Assembly (NCBI GenBank): GCA_019351895.1
Contig: JABBOH010000016.1
Coordinates: 1-64,000, forward strand
From: Pseudomonadota bacterium
GTDB taxonomy: Bacteria; Pseudomonadota; Alphaproteobacteria; Acetobacterales; Acetobacteraceae
Length of the DNA: 64,000 bases
Direction: 5' to 3'
Below, piece by piece: positions 29,014 through 37,433 of this stretch (positions are counted from its first letter, which is position 1; each line of letters starts with the position of its first letter). The notes beneath the pieces were generated by a model that did no database searches, was not told where the DNA came from, and saw nothing but the letters and a program-made list of their open reading frames with translations. The position numbers were made by a program, and so were the translations under genes.

Positions 29014-29487
29014 ATGACCCTCAGGATCGCGCGGCTGATGCGTCTCGGCGCCGCCGTCGGCGCTGCCGGTTTGCTCGCCGGCTGCTACTACCCTCAAGGC
29101 GGCGCTGGATATGGCTATTCCGCCCCGGCTTATGATCCGGGCTATCAGGGGGCCGATCAGGCGGGCTACCCGGTGGCGCCGGTCATTGTCGGCGGCGGCG
29201 GCTGGAGCGGCGGCGGCTGGAGCGGCGGCGACCACGACTGGCACGGCCACCCGCCGGATGGCGGATGGGATAACCACCAGCGCCCGCCGGAAGGCTGGCA
29301 CGGAGAAGGGCATCCTCCGGATCACGACGAGGGGCGTCCCCCGCCGGGCCCCGGGCCAGGGGGCTATCGTCCGCCGCCGCATGGCGATGGCGGTTACCAT
29401 GGTGGCGGCGACCATGACGCGGGGCGCGGCGACCCGGGCCGGCCGCCTCACATGCCGCAGGACAACCACGGCGGCTACGGGCACTGA
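29014..29487 (+). CDS. Gly/Pro/His-rich lipoprotein, unknown function
   Basis: A 157-residue predicted lipoprotein. The signal peptide with lipobox 'GAAGLLAGC' puts the lipidated cysteine near residue 24. The mature chain is low-complexity: Tyr/Gly/Pro-rich at first, then repeated GGWSGG, then many His-Gly-Pro-Pro-Asp units to the end. There are over twenty histidines and no predicted fold. I recognise no family. Metal binding or an envelope spacer is only a guess. The ATG at 29014 has GGAAGGA upstream; the frame opens earlier at 28972. Confidence 0.65.
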   Translation: MTLRIARLMRLGAAVGAAGLLAGCYYPQGGAGYGYSAPAYDPGYQGADQAGYPVAPVIVGGGGWSGGGWSGGDHDWHGHPPDGGWDNHQRPPEGWHGEGHPPDHDEGRPPPGPGPGGYRPPPHGDGGYHGGGDHDAGRGDPGRPPHMPQDNHGGYGH

Positions 29488-29571
29488 CGGACAGCCCGCG
29501 CCGGACCGGCTTGCGGCGCGGGACGATCTGCGGTGCATTCGCTCCACGGGATTGGTCCTGTGGAGGAAAAC

Positions 29572-31029
29572 GTGTCCGATTTCGATCGAGTGATCCGCGG
29601 CGGCCTGATCGTCACCGGCAACGATTTGGTGCGTGCCGATGTGGGGATCAGGGGCGAGACGATCGCCGCAATCGGCCTCGACCTGCCGACGACGGGTGCC
29701 GCCATTACGGATGCCGGTGGTCTTCTGGTGATGCCCGGCGGCATCGACACGCACTGCCACATCGAGCAGCTGGAGCCTGACGGGTCGTCGTATGAGGACA
29801 GCTTCGCCCACGCCTCCGCCGCCTGCTTTGCCGGAGGCACGACCAGCATCATCACCTTCGCGGCGCAGTTCAAAGGTCAGCGGCTGGGGCCGGTGGTCGC
29901 TGAATATCATCGCAGGGCCGCGCGCGGCATGGTCGACTACAGCTTCCACCAGATCATCAACGACCCCTTCGATGCGATCATCGAGCAGGACATCCCGGAG
30001 GTCGTGGGGGCAGGCATCCGCAGCCTGAAGGTCTTTCTGACCTATGACGACGTACGGGTCGATGACCGGCAGTATCTCCGGGTGCTGGCAGCAGCGCGCC
30101 GGTCGGGGGCGCTCGTCGCCGTGCATGCCGAAAACTACGACGCAATCGCCTGGATGACGGAGGCCTTGCTCAAGGCCGGGATGACCGCGCCAAAATACCA
30201 TGCCTGGGGCCGTCCGACGGTAATCGAACGAGAGGCCACGCACCGGGCTATCGCGCTCGCTGAACTGATCGACCAGCCGATCCAGATATTCCACGTCTCC
30301 GGGCCGGAACCTGCTGCCGAAATCGCGCGCGCGCAGGCGCGTGGAGTGAAGGTCTGGGGGGAGACCTGCCCGCAATATCTGGTTCTGGAGGCCGCCGACA
30401 TGGACCGCCCCGGCTTCGAGGGTGCCAAGTTCATCTGCAGCCCGGCTCCCCGGACCAAAGCGGAAAGCGAGGGGCTTTGGGAGGCAATCCGTGCCGGCAC
30501 GATAGACATCGTCTCCTCCGACCATAGCGGCCATAGCTTCGGGAAGGAGGGGGTCGGGAAGCGGCGAAACGGCACCGACGTGCCCTTCACCCGAATTCCA
30601 AACGGCGTGCCGGGTCTTGCAGCGCGACTTCCGATCGTGTTCAGCGAAGGCGTTTCCAAGGGGCGCATCGACGTGCAGAGCTTCGTGCGCCTCACATCCA
30701 CGAACCCGGCGAAGCTCTTCGGGCTTTATCCTCGGAAGGGCACCGTGGCTCCCGGCGCGGACGCCGACCTCGTGCTGTGGGATCCGGCCAAACGCGTCAC
30801 GATCACCAACGGCCTCATGCAACATGCGATCGACTACACGCCCTACGAGGGGCTGGAGGTCGTGGGCTGGCCGGTCATGACGATCGCCCGCGGCCGTCTC
30901 GTGATGCGGGATGACGTGGTGACGGCGGAGCCGGGGTCAGCCCGCTTCCTGGCGCGTGGGCCTTACGACATGATCAAGCCGCGGGGCGTCTTCCCCAACG
31001 GCTTCGACACGTCGCGCGTTATGACCTAG
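29572..31029 (+). CDS. hydA: Dihydropyrimidinase / D-hydantoinase
   Basis: A 485-residue cyclic amidohydrolase opening dihydropyrimidine or hydantoin rings. The binuclear metal site is complete: His61 and His63 ('DTHCHIEQ'), carboxylated Lys153 ('SLKVFLTYDD'), His185 ('VHAENYD'), His241 ('FHVSGPE') and Asp317 ('SSDHSGHS'). The start is the GTG at 29572, preceded by a strong GGAGG box six bases away; the frame opens upstream at 29533 without one. No N-carbamoyl hydrolase or dihydropyrimidine dehydrogenase gene is adjacent. Its last four bases overlap the convergent luciferase-like gene. Confidence 0.93.
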   Translation: MSDFDRVIRGGLIVTGNDLVRADVGIRGETIAAIGLDLPTTGAAITDAGGLLVMPGGIDTHCHIEQLEPDGSSYEDSFAHASAACFAGGTTSIITFAAQFKGQRLGPVVAEYHRRAARGMVDYSFHQIINDPFDAIIEQDIPEVVGAGIRSLKVFLTYDDVRVDDRQYLRVLAAARRSGALVAVHAENYDAIAWMTEALLKAGMTAPKYHAWGRPTVIEREATHRAIALAELIDQPIQIFHVSGPEPAAEIARAQARGVKVWGETCPQYLVLEAADMDRPGFEGAKFICSPAPRTKAESEGLWEAIRAGTIDIVSSDHSGHSFGKEGVGKRRNGTDVPFTRIPNGVPGLAARLPIVFSEGVSKGRIDVQSFVRLTSTNPAKLFGLYPRKGTVAPGADADLVLWDPAKRVTITNGLMQHAIDYTPYEGLEVVGWPVMTIARGRLVMRDDVVTAEPGSARFLARGPYDMIKPRGVFPNGFDTSRVMT

Positions 31030-32066
31030 GCGTCTTCGAGCGCGGGCGAGAGCGCGAAGGCATCGGCCAGCATCGCATACGACCGGCGCCGTGCCTCGTG
31101 ATCGTACATGATGTTCAGAACCATGACTTCGGACGCCCCGTATTCTGCGGCAACGTCCTCGATCCCGGCGCGCACCATCGAGGGCGTGCCGAGGATCATC
31201 CGGCGAGACCGCGAGGACGCGCCGGACGGATCATTTTCGAGAAAGCGCAACGCGTCGTCGGGCGAGGGGACAGCGATCAGCTGGCCGCGGTGCAGCAGCC
31301 GGAACAGCATGCGGGAGCTGGCGGCCAGCCGCTCGGCCTCGGCCACGGTCTCGGCACAGATCGACCAGACAGCGACCATGATCTCGGGCTCCGTGATCGA
31401 GCGGTGGGTATTGGGTCGGAACGTCTGGCGATACTGCTCCGCGAGCGGTGCGCCGTGCGGGTTGATGAAGTCGGCGACGCAATAGGGAAGGCCGAATTCG
31501 GCGGCCCAGGCGGCACTGTCCGGGGAGGTGCCGAGCAGCCAGGGCTCGGGCGTCTCCGGGCTGCCTGGCAGCGTCTTCCCGAGCGCCGCGAATGGGTGCG
31601 TCTCCGGCATCGTATCGTCGAGATAGGCGAGTAATTCGGCAAGTTGCTGCGGGAAGTCGTCGGGCGCGCGCTCGCGCCTGTCGCGCTGGAGCGCATAGGC
31701 GGTGCGGCCATCCGATCCGGGCGCGCGGCCAAGCCCGAGGTCGACGCGCCCCGGGAACATGCCGCTCAGCATGCTGAAGGTCTCGGCCACTTTGAAAGGA
31801 CTGTAGTGCGGCAGCATGATACCGCCGGTCCCAAGCCTGATGCGGCGGGTCGCCATCCCGACGGCACCCAGCAAGACCTCCGGGCTTGCCGAGGCGAGCC
31901 CTGGAGTCGCGTGATGCTCGGCGACCCAAAACCGGTTGAACCCCGAGCTTTCGGCCAATTTCGCGAGGTCCACGACCTGGCGAAGCGCCTGCCCGCCGGA
32001 GCTGCCGGCGGCAATCGGGGCCTGATCGAGAATGCTGATGCGGAGCGGTGTGCGTAAGGAGGACAT
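31026..32066 (-). CDS. Luciferase-like FMN-dependent monooxygenase (MsnO8 type)
   Basis: A 346-residue flavin-dependent oxidoreductase of the bacterial luciferase-like family. 'ISILDQAPIAAGSSGGQALR' at the start, 'LAESSGFNRFWVAEHHATPG' near 37-56 and 'GTGGIMLPHYSPFKVAE' near 82-98 are typical of the YhbW/MsnO8 group. 'GRVDLGLGRAPGSDG' follows. The substrate is unknown. ATG 32066 is chosen; an in-frame ATG at 32096 would add ten unconserved residues. It is convergent with hydA (4-base overlap) and 33 bases downstream of the EAL gene on the same strand. Confidence 0.87.
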   Translation of the reverse strand: MSSLRTPLRISILDQAPIAAGSSGGQALRQVVDLAKLAESSGFNRFWVAEHHATPGLASASPEVLLGAVGMATRRIRLGTGGIMLPHYSPFKVAETFSMLSGMFPGRVDLGLGRAPGSDGRTAYALQRDRRERAPDDFPQQLAELLAYLDDTMPETHPFAALGKTLPGSPETPEPWLLGTSPDSAAWAAEFGLPYCVADFINPHGAPLAEQYRQTFRPNTHRSITEPEIMVAVWSICAETVAEAERLAASSRMLFRLLHRGQLIAVPSPDDALRFLENDPSGASSRSRRMILGTPSMVRAGIEDVAAEYGASEVMVLNIMYDHEARRRSYAMLADAFALSPALEDA

Positions 32067-32099
32067 AGCTAAAGAAGGTGGCCCTCGCGGCCGCAAAAC

Positions 32100-32876
32100 T
32101 CAACCGTTCCCGGCTTCCGCGAGGGGCATGGCTGCCCAGGGCATATCCGTCTCGGAGACCAGCGCCTCGAAGGCCGGGCGCGCAAAAAAATACCCTTGCA
32201 TGAACCGTCCGCCGATGGCCCGTAAGGCCTCGACCTCCTCCACGCGCTCGACTCCTTCGAGCACGACCTGAGTGCCGATTTCCCGCCCGAGGGCGACCAC
32301 GTTGGCGAGGATGGCGCGCCGAATCGGGTTGCGGTCGCAGTCCATGACGAGGGCCCGATCGACTTTGATCGTGTCCGGCTGCAGTTCGGCCAGTCGCGCC
32401 AAGCCCGAGTAGCCGGTGCCGAAGTCGTCTAGCGCGATGCCGAAGCCGATCCGGCGGTAGGTCTCGATGATTCTTCGCAGATGGCCGGTTTCTGCCACAT
32501 CCTCGTTCTCGACCATCTCGAAGGTGAGGCTCCGGATGGGAAATCCGGTACGGGCGGCGGCGTCTAGGGTGGCGCGGATGCAGGCCGCGGGCTCGTAGAC
32601 CGCGTTCGGCAGGAAGTTGATGTTGAGGCGCGTCTGCAACCCGATCCGGCTGGCGAGGCCGATCGCGCGGGTGCGACACGCCTGATCGAAGGCGTAGACG
32701 TTCGTCTTGTCGATCCGGGACAATACGTCCTTCGCGCCCTCCCCCCCGAGACCGCGGACCAAAGCCTCGTGTGCTACGATCCTCTGGGTCTCGATATCGA
32801 CGATAGGCTGGAAAGCCATGGTGAAGTCGGGTGCGGTCTGCCCGTCCTTACAGCCGGTGCACAGGGCCTTCTGCAT
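32100..32876 (-). CDS. EAL-domain c-di-GMP phosphodiesterase
   Basis: A 258-residue stand-alone EAL protein with no sensor or membrane part. Catalytic features look complete: Glu37-Ala-Leu ('EALVRG'), Asn in 'LNINFLPN', Glu in 'FEMVENED', paired aspartates in 'ALDDFGTGYSGLA', Lys in 'IKVDRALV' and Glu in 'VVLEGVE'. Active c-di-GMP hydrolysis is therefore expected. The N-terminus has a CxxC pair ('CTGCKDG', residues 6 and 9) that could sense redox or metal; this is inference. It shares a strand with the luciferase-like gene after it. Confidence 0.9.
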   Translation of the reverse strand: MQKALCTGCKDGQTAPDFTMAFQPIVDIETQRIVAHEALVRGLGGEGAKDVLSRIDKTNVYAFDQACRTRAIGLASRIGLQTRLNINFLPNAVYEPAACIRATLDAAARTGFPIRSLTFEMVENEDVAETGHLRRIIETYRRIGFGIALDDFGTGYSGLARLAELQPDTIKVDRALVMDCDRNPIRRAILANVVALGREIGTQVVLEGVERVEEVEALRAIGGRFMQGYFFARPAFEALVSETDMPWAAMPLAEAGNG

Positions 32877-33127
32877 TTGCGCCTATCTCTCCAGGAACTC
32901 CAACGGAATGCTCCACGCACAGCGGCAACCTCCCGCCGCGCCGGAAATGGGGACATGGTGATGGCGCGTGGTTCAGTTAGGCTTCGAGCGCGTCCGGCTG
33001 TCTACTGGCGTCTTCAATCATTCGTTGTCGGATGCGCAAGCTTGCCTCTCCGGCTGCCCGTGACCTGTCGTCAGAGGCCGCCTCTGTCAGCGAATGCCTG
33101 CTAGGCTCGCGCGACCCGACACGCAGC

Positions 33128-33156
33128 TTGCAATCACGCGGCCGATGCGCGATAGC
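33128..33156 (+). promoter_or_regulatory. rpsB: Weak sigma-70-like promoter candidate for rpsB
   Basis: TTGCAA - 17 bases - GATAGC, about 140 bases before the rpsB ATG. The -35 is good and the -10 poor. The 421-base gap 32877-33297 holds no gene that I can support; it contains this site and the leader hairpin at 33206-33241. Confidence 0.3.
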
Positions 33157-33205
33157 ACCGCCGCCATGCCTTCCGGTGCCGGAGGGCGGGGTAATTCGCA
33201 CGCGG

Positions 33206-33241
33206 GGCGCCTTTCCCGGCCAACTGGCCGGGTCCGGTGCC
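33206..33241 (+). promoter_or_regulatory. rpsB leader hairpin
   Basis: CCCGGCCA-AC-TGGCCGGG (33215-33232) is a perfect 8-bp inverted repeat, extended across a symmetric 3x3 internal loop by GGCGCC/GGTGCC (33206-33211 with 33236-33241). It lies 57 bases upstream of the rpsB start. This is a plausible mRNA structure for S2 autogenous control, known in other bacteria; the specific function is inference. Confidence 0.45.
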
Positions 33242-33297
33242 AGTGATGGTTCGGCCCCGCGGAGGATCAACCGGACGAACAGGAAAGGAGCACGCCG

Positions 33298-34086
33298 ATG
33301 GCGATGCCCGAATTCACCCTGCGCCAGCTTTTGGAAGCCGGCGTTCATTTTGGACATCACACGCGGCGCTGGAACCCAGCGATGGCGCCGTATCTTTTCG
33401 GTGTCCGCAATCAGGTTCACATCATCGACCTGCAACAGACCGTGCCGATGCTGGACCGCGCGCTCCGCGCGATCCGGGACACCACGGCCAACGGTGGCCG
33501 CGTGCTTTTCGTCGGCACCAAGCGGGCTGCCGCCGATCATGTGGCTGAATCGGCTCGGCGCTGCGGTCAGTACTACGTGAACCATCGGTGGCTCGGCGGC
33601 ATGCTGACCAACTGGAAGACCATCACGGCCAGCATCAAGCGCCTCCGCCAGATCGAGGAGCTGGTTGCCGGCGACACCCACGGCCTCACCAAGAAAGAGG
33701 TCCTGGAGATCACCCGTGACCAGGAGAAGCTGGAGCGCGCGCTCGGCGGCATCAAGGAAATGGGCGGCCTGCCGGATATCCTGTTCATCATCGACACGAA
33801 CAAGGAGAAGCTCGCGGTCCAGGAGGCCAACAAGCTCGGCATTCCGGTGGTTGCCGTCCTCGACAGCAACTCGGATCCGCAGGGCGTGACCTACCCGATC
33901 CCGGGCAATGACGATGCCATCCGCGCGATCATGATGTACTGCGAACTGGTGTCGGGTGCAGTGCTCGACGGCATCAGCGCCGAGATGGCGGCATCGGGCC
34001 GCGATATCGGCGCGGCCGAGGAACTGCCCACGGCTGTTCTGCCGGCAGCTTCCGAGGAAGTGGCCGAAGCACCGGTCGAGGCCTAA
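33298..34086 (+). CDS. rpsB: 30S ribosomal protein S2
   Basis: A 262-residue ribosomal protein of the small-subunit head. '[20 protein letters not shown]' at the start and '[17 protein letters not shown]' are universal S2 signatures, as are '[15 protein letters not shown]' and '[20 protein letters not shown]'. The C-terminal 30 residues are Ala/Glu-rich and variable. An AGGAAAGGAG box precedes the ATG. It is the first gene of the rpsB-tsf unit, followed 105 bases later by tsf. Confidence 0.98.
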   Translation: MAMPEFTLRQLLEAGVHFGHHTRRWNPAMAPYLFGVRNQVHIIDLQQTVPMLDRALRAIRDTTANGGRVLFVGTKRAAADHVAESARRCGQYYVNHRWLGGMLTNWKTITASIKRLRQIEELVAGDTHGLTKKEVLEITRDQEKLERALGGIKEMGGLPDILFIIDTNKEKLAVQEANKLGIPVVAVLDSNSDPQGVTYPIPGNDDAIRAIMMYCELVSGAVLDGISAEMAASGRDIGAAEELPTAVLPAASEEVAEAPVEA

Positions 34087-34144
34087 ATCGGCCGAAATGA
34101 CCATGGCGGGCTGACGAAAAAAAGGCTCGCCAAGCATGACTGAC

Positions 34145-34171
34145 GGTGGTTTCACCAGCGGTGGAACCACC
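34145..34171 (+). promoter_or_regulatory. 12-bp hairpin between rpsB and tsf
   Basis: GGTGGTTTCACC-AGC-GGTGGAACCACC forms 12 continuous pairs (one G-U) with a 3-base loop, ending 9 bases before the tsf GGAG box. There is no T-run, so it is not a standard terminator. A second, weaker stem (GGCGGGCT/GGCTCGCC around an A-run) precedes it. It may set the rpsB:tsf ratio or act as an RNase site. Confidence 0.6.
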
Positions 34172-34191
34172 CAACCACACGGAGATCGATG

Positions 34192-35124
34192 ATGGCCGAG
34201 ATCACAGCCGCGTTGGTGAAGGACCTGCGCGAGAAGAGCGGCGCGGGGATGATGGACTGCAAGAAGGCGCTGACCGCGAACGACGGGGATATCGACGCCG
34301 CGATCGACTGGCTGCGCAAGAAGGGCCTGTCCGCCGCCGCCAAGAAGTCGGGACGCGTCGCGGCCGAGGGTCTGATCGGTGTCGCCAGCGCGCCTCAGGC
34401 GGCCGCAATGGTCGAGGTGAATGCCGAGACCGATTTCGTCGCCCGCAACGAGACTTTCCAGGAGTTCGTCGAGACGGTGGCGCGGGTCGCGCTTGAGGTC
34501 GGCGAGGATGTCGAGGCGATCAAGGCCGCGACGTTCCCTGGTACGCAGCAGAGCGTGGGCGAGCACCTGACGCAGCTCGTCGCGACGATCGGCGAGAACA
34601 TGAACATCCGCCGCGCGCGCGTGATGCGCGTCAAGAGCGGCGTGGTGGCAACCTACGTCCACAACGCGCTGAAGCCGGGCCTGGGCAAGATCGGCGTGCT
34701 GGTGGCGCTCGACGCCGCGAGCGAACTGGACGGGCTCGAAGCGCTGGGCCGTCAGGTCGGTATGCATGTCGCCGCAACGCGGCCTGAGGCGCTGGATATC
34801 GACGCGGTCGACCCCGCGGCCCTCGAGCGTGAGCGCGACGTGCTGAGCGAGCAGGCGCGCGCATCGGGCAAGCCGGAACCGATCATCGCCAAGATGGTCG
34901 AGGGCCGGATCCGCAAATACTACGAAGAAGTCGTCCTGCTGGAGCAGGTCTGGGTCCATGACGGCGAGAGCCGGGTGCGGGCCGTTGTCTCGAAGTCCGG
35001 CGCCAACATGGCCGGGTTCGAGCGCTACCAGCTTGGCGAAGGCATTGAGAAGCAGACCTCCGACTTCGCGGCGGAAGTTGCGGCGACGGCGGGCATTCCC
35101 AAGACGCCCGAGACGGTCGACTGA
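34192..35124 (+). CDS. tsf: Elongation factor Ts
   Basis: A 310-residue guanine nucleotide exchange factor for EF-Tu. The N-terminal UBA-like '[20 protein letters not shown]' comes first. '[20 protein letters not shown]' and, later, '[19 protein letters not shown]' are core signatures. Two start codons stand in tandem (34189 and 34192); GGAG at 34181 fits the second better. An imperfect tandem 17-base repeat covers its stop codon (35110-35143). pyrH follows after 210 bases. Confidence 0.97.
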   Translation: MAEITAALVKDLREKSGAGMMDCKKALTANDGDIDAAIDWLRKKGLSAAAKKSGRVAAEGLIGVASAPQAAAMVEVNAETDFVARNETFQEFVETVARVALEVGEDVEAIKAATFPGTQQSVGEHLTQLVATIGENMNIRRARVMRVKSGVVATYVHNALKPGLGKIGVLVALDAASELDGLEALGRQVGMHVAATRPEALDIDAVDPAALERERDVLSEQARASGKPEPIIAKMVEGRIRKYYEEVVLLEQVWVHDGESRVRAVVSKSGANMAGFERYQLGEGIEKQTSDFAAEVAATAGIPKTPETVD

Positions 35125-35143
35125 TCGAGACCGTCGATTGATC
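35110..35143 (+). repeat. Tandem imperfect 17-base repeat at the tsf stop
   Basis: GAGACGGTCGACTGATC is followed at once by GAGACCGTCGATTGATC: two mismatches in 17 bases. The first copy contains the tsf stop codon; the second carries another in-frame TGA. GACGGTC and GACCGTC also pair as a 7-bp hairpin. It looks like a recent local duplication. Confidence 0.7.
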
Positions 35144-35334
35144 AGGATGCGGCGGGACGGCGGCTTGGGCCGCCACTTCTCGCGGCTGGTCTGGCGCGGT
35201 CGGATCGTGCCCGATGTGGGGGCGGGGCGGATACTTGTGGCGCCCGGTCCCTGCCTCTAGGGTGCCTCCGCTCCAGCGTCAGCCCGCCACCCAGGCCGAT
35301 GGGCGAACGGCTCGCGACAGACTCCAAGGACACC

Positions 35335-36057
35335 ATGGACGGTCACCCAATCTATAAGCGCGTACTCCTGAAGCTTTCGGGCGAGGCGCTGATGGGGCGA
35401 GCCGAATACGGTCTCGACTCTCATACGGTCAAGCAGATCGCCCAGGACATCGGGTCCGTGGTCGCCATGGGGGTGGAGGTCTGTGTCGTCATCGGCGGCG
35501 GCAACATCTTCCGCGGCGTCAAGGGCGCGGCAGCGGGCATGGATCGCGCCCAGGCCGACTACATGGGCATGCTGGCTACGGTGATGAACGCGCTCGCGAT
35601 GCAGAGCGCGCTCGAACTCGCCGGATTACCAACCCGTGTGCAATCGGCAATTCCAATGGCAAGTCTCTGCGAGCCATATATCCGGCGGCGGGCGCAGAGA
35701 CATATGGAAAAGGGCCGGATCGTCATCTTCGCGGCGGGCACCGGCAACCCGTTCTTCACCACCGACACAGCCGCTGCCCTTCGGGCCGCTGAAATGGGCT
35801 GCGAGGCGCTGCTGAAAGGCACCCAGGTCGACGGGGTGTATTCGGCCGATCCCCATAAAGTTGTTGATGCAAAACGATTTGACTCGCTGACCTACATGGA
35901 GGTGCTGTCGCAGGACTTGGCGGTGATGGACGCGGCTGCGATCAGCCTGGCGCGGGAAAGCCGGCTGCCGATCCTGGTTTTCAATCTTCACCGCCCCGGC
36001 GCCTTCGCCTCGGCGATGCGCGGTGAGGGCGCCTATACGATCATCAGTGACGCTTGA
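35335..36057 (+). CDS. pyrH: Uridylate kinase (UMP kinase)
   Basis: A 240-residue hexameric UMP kinase of the amino acid kinase fold, making UDP from UMP. The phosphate loop '[13 protein letters not shown]' and '[20 protein letters not shown]' are diagnostic, with '[20 protein letters not shown]' and '[14 protein letters not shown]' further on. The ATG at 35335 follows AAGGA by six bases; the frame opens at 35299. frr starts 14 bases after its stop, so pyrH-frr is a pair as in most bacteria. Confidence 0.97.
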   Translation: MDGHPIYKRVLLKLSGEALMGRAEYGLDSHTVKQIAQDIGSVVAMGVEVCVVIGGGNIFRGVKGAAAGMDRAQADYMGMLATVMNALAMQSALELAGLPTRVQSAIPMASLCEPYIRRRAQRHMEKGRIVIFAAGTGNPFFTTDTAAALRAAEMGCEALLKGTQVDGVYSADPHKVVDAKRFDSLTYMEVLSQDLAVMDAAAISLARESRLPILVFNLHRPGAFASAMRGEGAYTIISDA

Positions 36058-36071
36058 CGAAGGAGGGGCCG

Positions 36072-36638
36072 GTGCCCGCTGACCTGAACGCTCTGAAGCA
36101 GGACTTGACGCGCCGCATGGAAGGCGCGGTTGAGACGCTGCGGAAGGATCAAAGCGGTCTCAGGACCGGCCGCGCCAGCCCCGCTCTGCTCGAGCCCGTG
36201 CGGGTCGAGGCCTATGGCACCGCCACGCCGTTGACGCAGGTCGGAACGATCGCCGTTCCGGAAGCCAGAATGATCACGGTGCAGGTCTGGGACCGGAGCC
36301 TGGTGAATTCCGTTGTAGCCGCTATCCGCGACTCGGGCCTTGGCCTCAACCCCGGAGCGGACGGGCAGATCGTCCGCGTGCCGATCCCCCAGCTGACGGC
36401 CGAGCGGCGCACCGAGCTCGCCAAGGCCGCCGGGCGCTACGCCGAGAACGCCCGGATCGCGGTGCGCGGCGTGCGCCGTGACGGCATGGAACAGATCAAG
36501 GCCCTTGAGAAGAAGAGTGATATCAGCAAGGACGAGGCAGAGGACTGGTCGTCCGAGGTCCAGAAGCTGACCGACGCTTTCGTCAAAAGGGTTGATGAGA
36601 TGTCGGCCGAGAAAGAACGCGAGATCCGTCAGGTATGA
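36072..36638 (+). CDS. frr: Ribosome recycling factor
   Basis: A 188-residue tRNA-mimic that splits post-termination ribosomes with EF-G. Signature stretches are '[20 protein letters not shown]', '[20 protein letters not shown]', '[20 protein letters not shown]' and '[20 protein letters not shown]'. The GTG at 36072 is the start because GGAGG stands six bases before it; a TTG at 36054 overlapping the pyrH stop is in frame but has no box. Confidence 0.97.
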   Translation: MPADLNALKQDLTRRMEGAVETLRKDQSGLRTGRASPALLEPVRVEAYGTATPLTQVGTIAVPEARMITVQVWDRSLVNSVVAAIRDSGLGLNPGADGQIVRVPIPQLTAERRTELAKAAGRYAENARIAVRGVRRDGMEQIKALEKKSDISKDEAEDWSSEVQKLTDAFVKRVDEMSAEKEREIRQV

Positions 36639-36650
36639 GATCCGGCATCG

Positions 36651-37433
36651 ATGAAGCGCGCCGTGGCGACTGAGCTGGCTGCAGCGACCATTGGCGCTGA
36701 AGCGCCATGCCGAAAGCCCGGCAGCGGCCCGAATGTTCCGCGCCATGTCGCGCTGATCATGGATGGCAACGGCCGTTGGGCCAAGGCGCGGGGCCTGCCG
36801 CGCGTGGCAGGCCACCGGGCGGGGGCCAAGGCTGTCCGCCGCTGTATCGAGGCCGCCATCGATCAGGGTGTGGAATGGCTCACGCTCTTTGCTTTCAGCA
36901 GCGAGAACTGGCGTCGTCCGGCCGGCGAGGTGATGGAGCTGACTAGCCTGCTGCGCCAGTATCTTCGGAGCGAACTGGCCGAGCTTGCGGCCAATGGCGT
37001 CTGCTTCCGCGTGATCGGCGACCGGATGCGGTTCTCCCCCGAACTGCGGGCCGAGTTCGAGCGCGCCGAGCGACAGACGGCGGGCAATCGGCGGCTCAAT
37101 CTGACGGTGGCGCTTTCCTACGGCGGCCGGGCGGAGATACTCGCTGCCGCACAGTCCGTGGCGCGCGCCGCTCAAAGCGGCACGATCGACGTGGAGGCCC
37201 TGGATGAGGCGGCCTTCGGCCGCTTCCTGCCGAGCGCCATCATCCCCGACCCGGATCTGCTGATCCGCACGAGCGGCGAACAGCGGCTCTCGAATTTCCT
37301 CCTCTGGCAATGCGCCTATGCCGAGCTTGTCTTCATGGACGTGCTCTGGCCCGATTTCGGAGCCGAGAATCTCGCGGCGGCCTTGACCGAATTCGCGCGG
37401 AGGGAGCGACGATACGGTGGCAGCGTCGCCTGA
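36651..37433 (+). CDS. uppS: Undecaprenyl diphosphate synthase
   Basis: A 260-residue cis-prenyltransferase making the C55 carrier for peptidoglycan and O-antigen. The catalytic Asp38 is in 'HVALIMDGNGRWAKARGLPR', 'GVEWLTLFAFSSENWRRP' follows, and the C-terminal signature is 'LLIRTSGEQRLSNFLLWQ'. The first 30 residues are a non-conserved leader. Its end overlaps the cdsA start by 17 bases. Confidence 0.96.
   Translation: MKRAVATELAAATIGAEAPCRKPGSGPNVPRHVALIMDGNGRWAKARGLPRVAGHRAGAKAVRRCIEAAIDQGVEWLTLFAFSSENWRRPAGEVMELTSLLRQYLRSELAELAANGVCFRVIGDRMRFSPELRAEFERAERQTAGNRRLNLTVALSYGGRAEILAAAQSVARAAQSGTIDVEALDEAAFGRFLPSAIIPDPDLLIRTSGEQRLSNFLLWQCAYAELVFMDVLWPDFGAENLAAALTEFARRERRYGGSVA

Noticed and set aside
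28933-30825. 630-codon minus-strand frame over the lipoprotein and hydantoinase
   Set aside because: Antisense shadow; the plus strand has complete metal-site motifs and good ribosome sites.
32977-34959. 660-codon open frame on the minus strand across rpsB and tsf
   Set aside because: It is the antisense shadow of two certain genes in GC-rich DNA; composition is His/Arg/Asp-rich with no domain.
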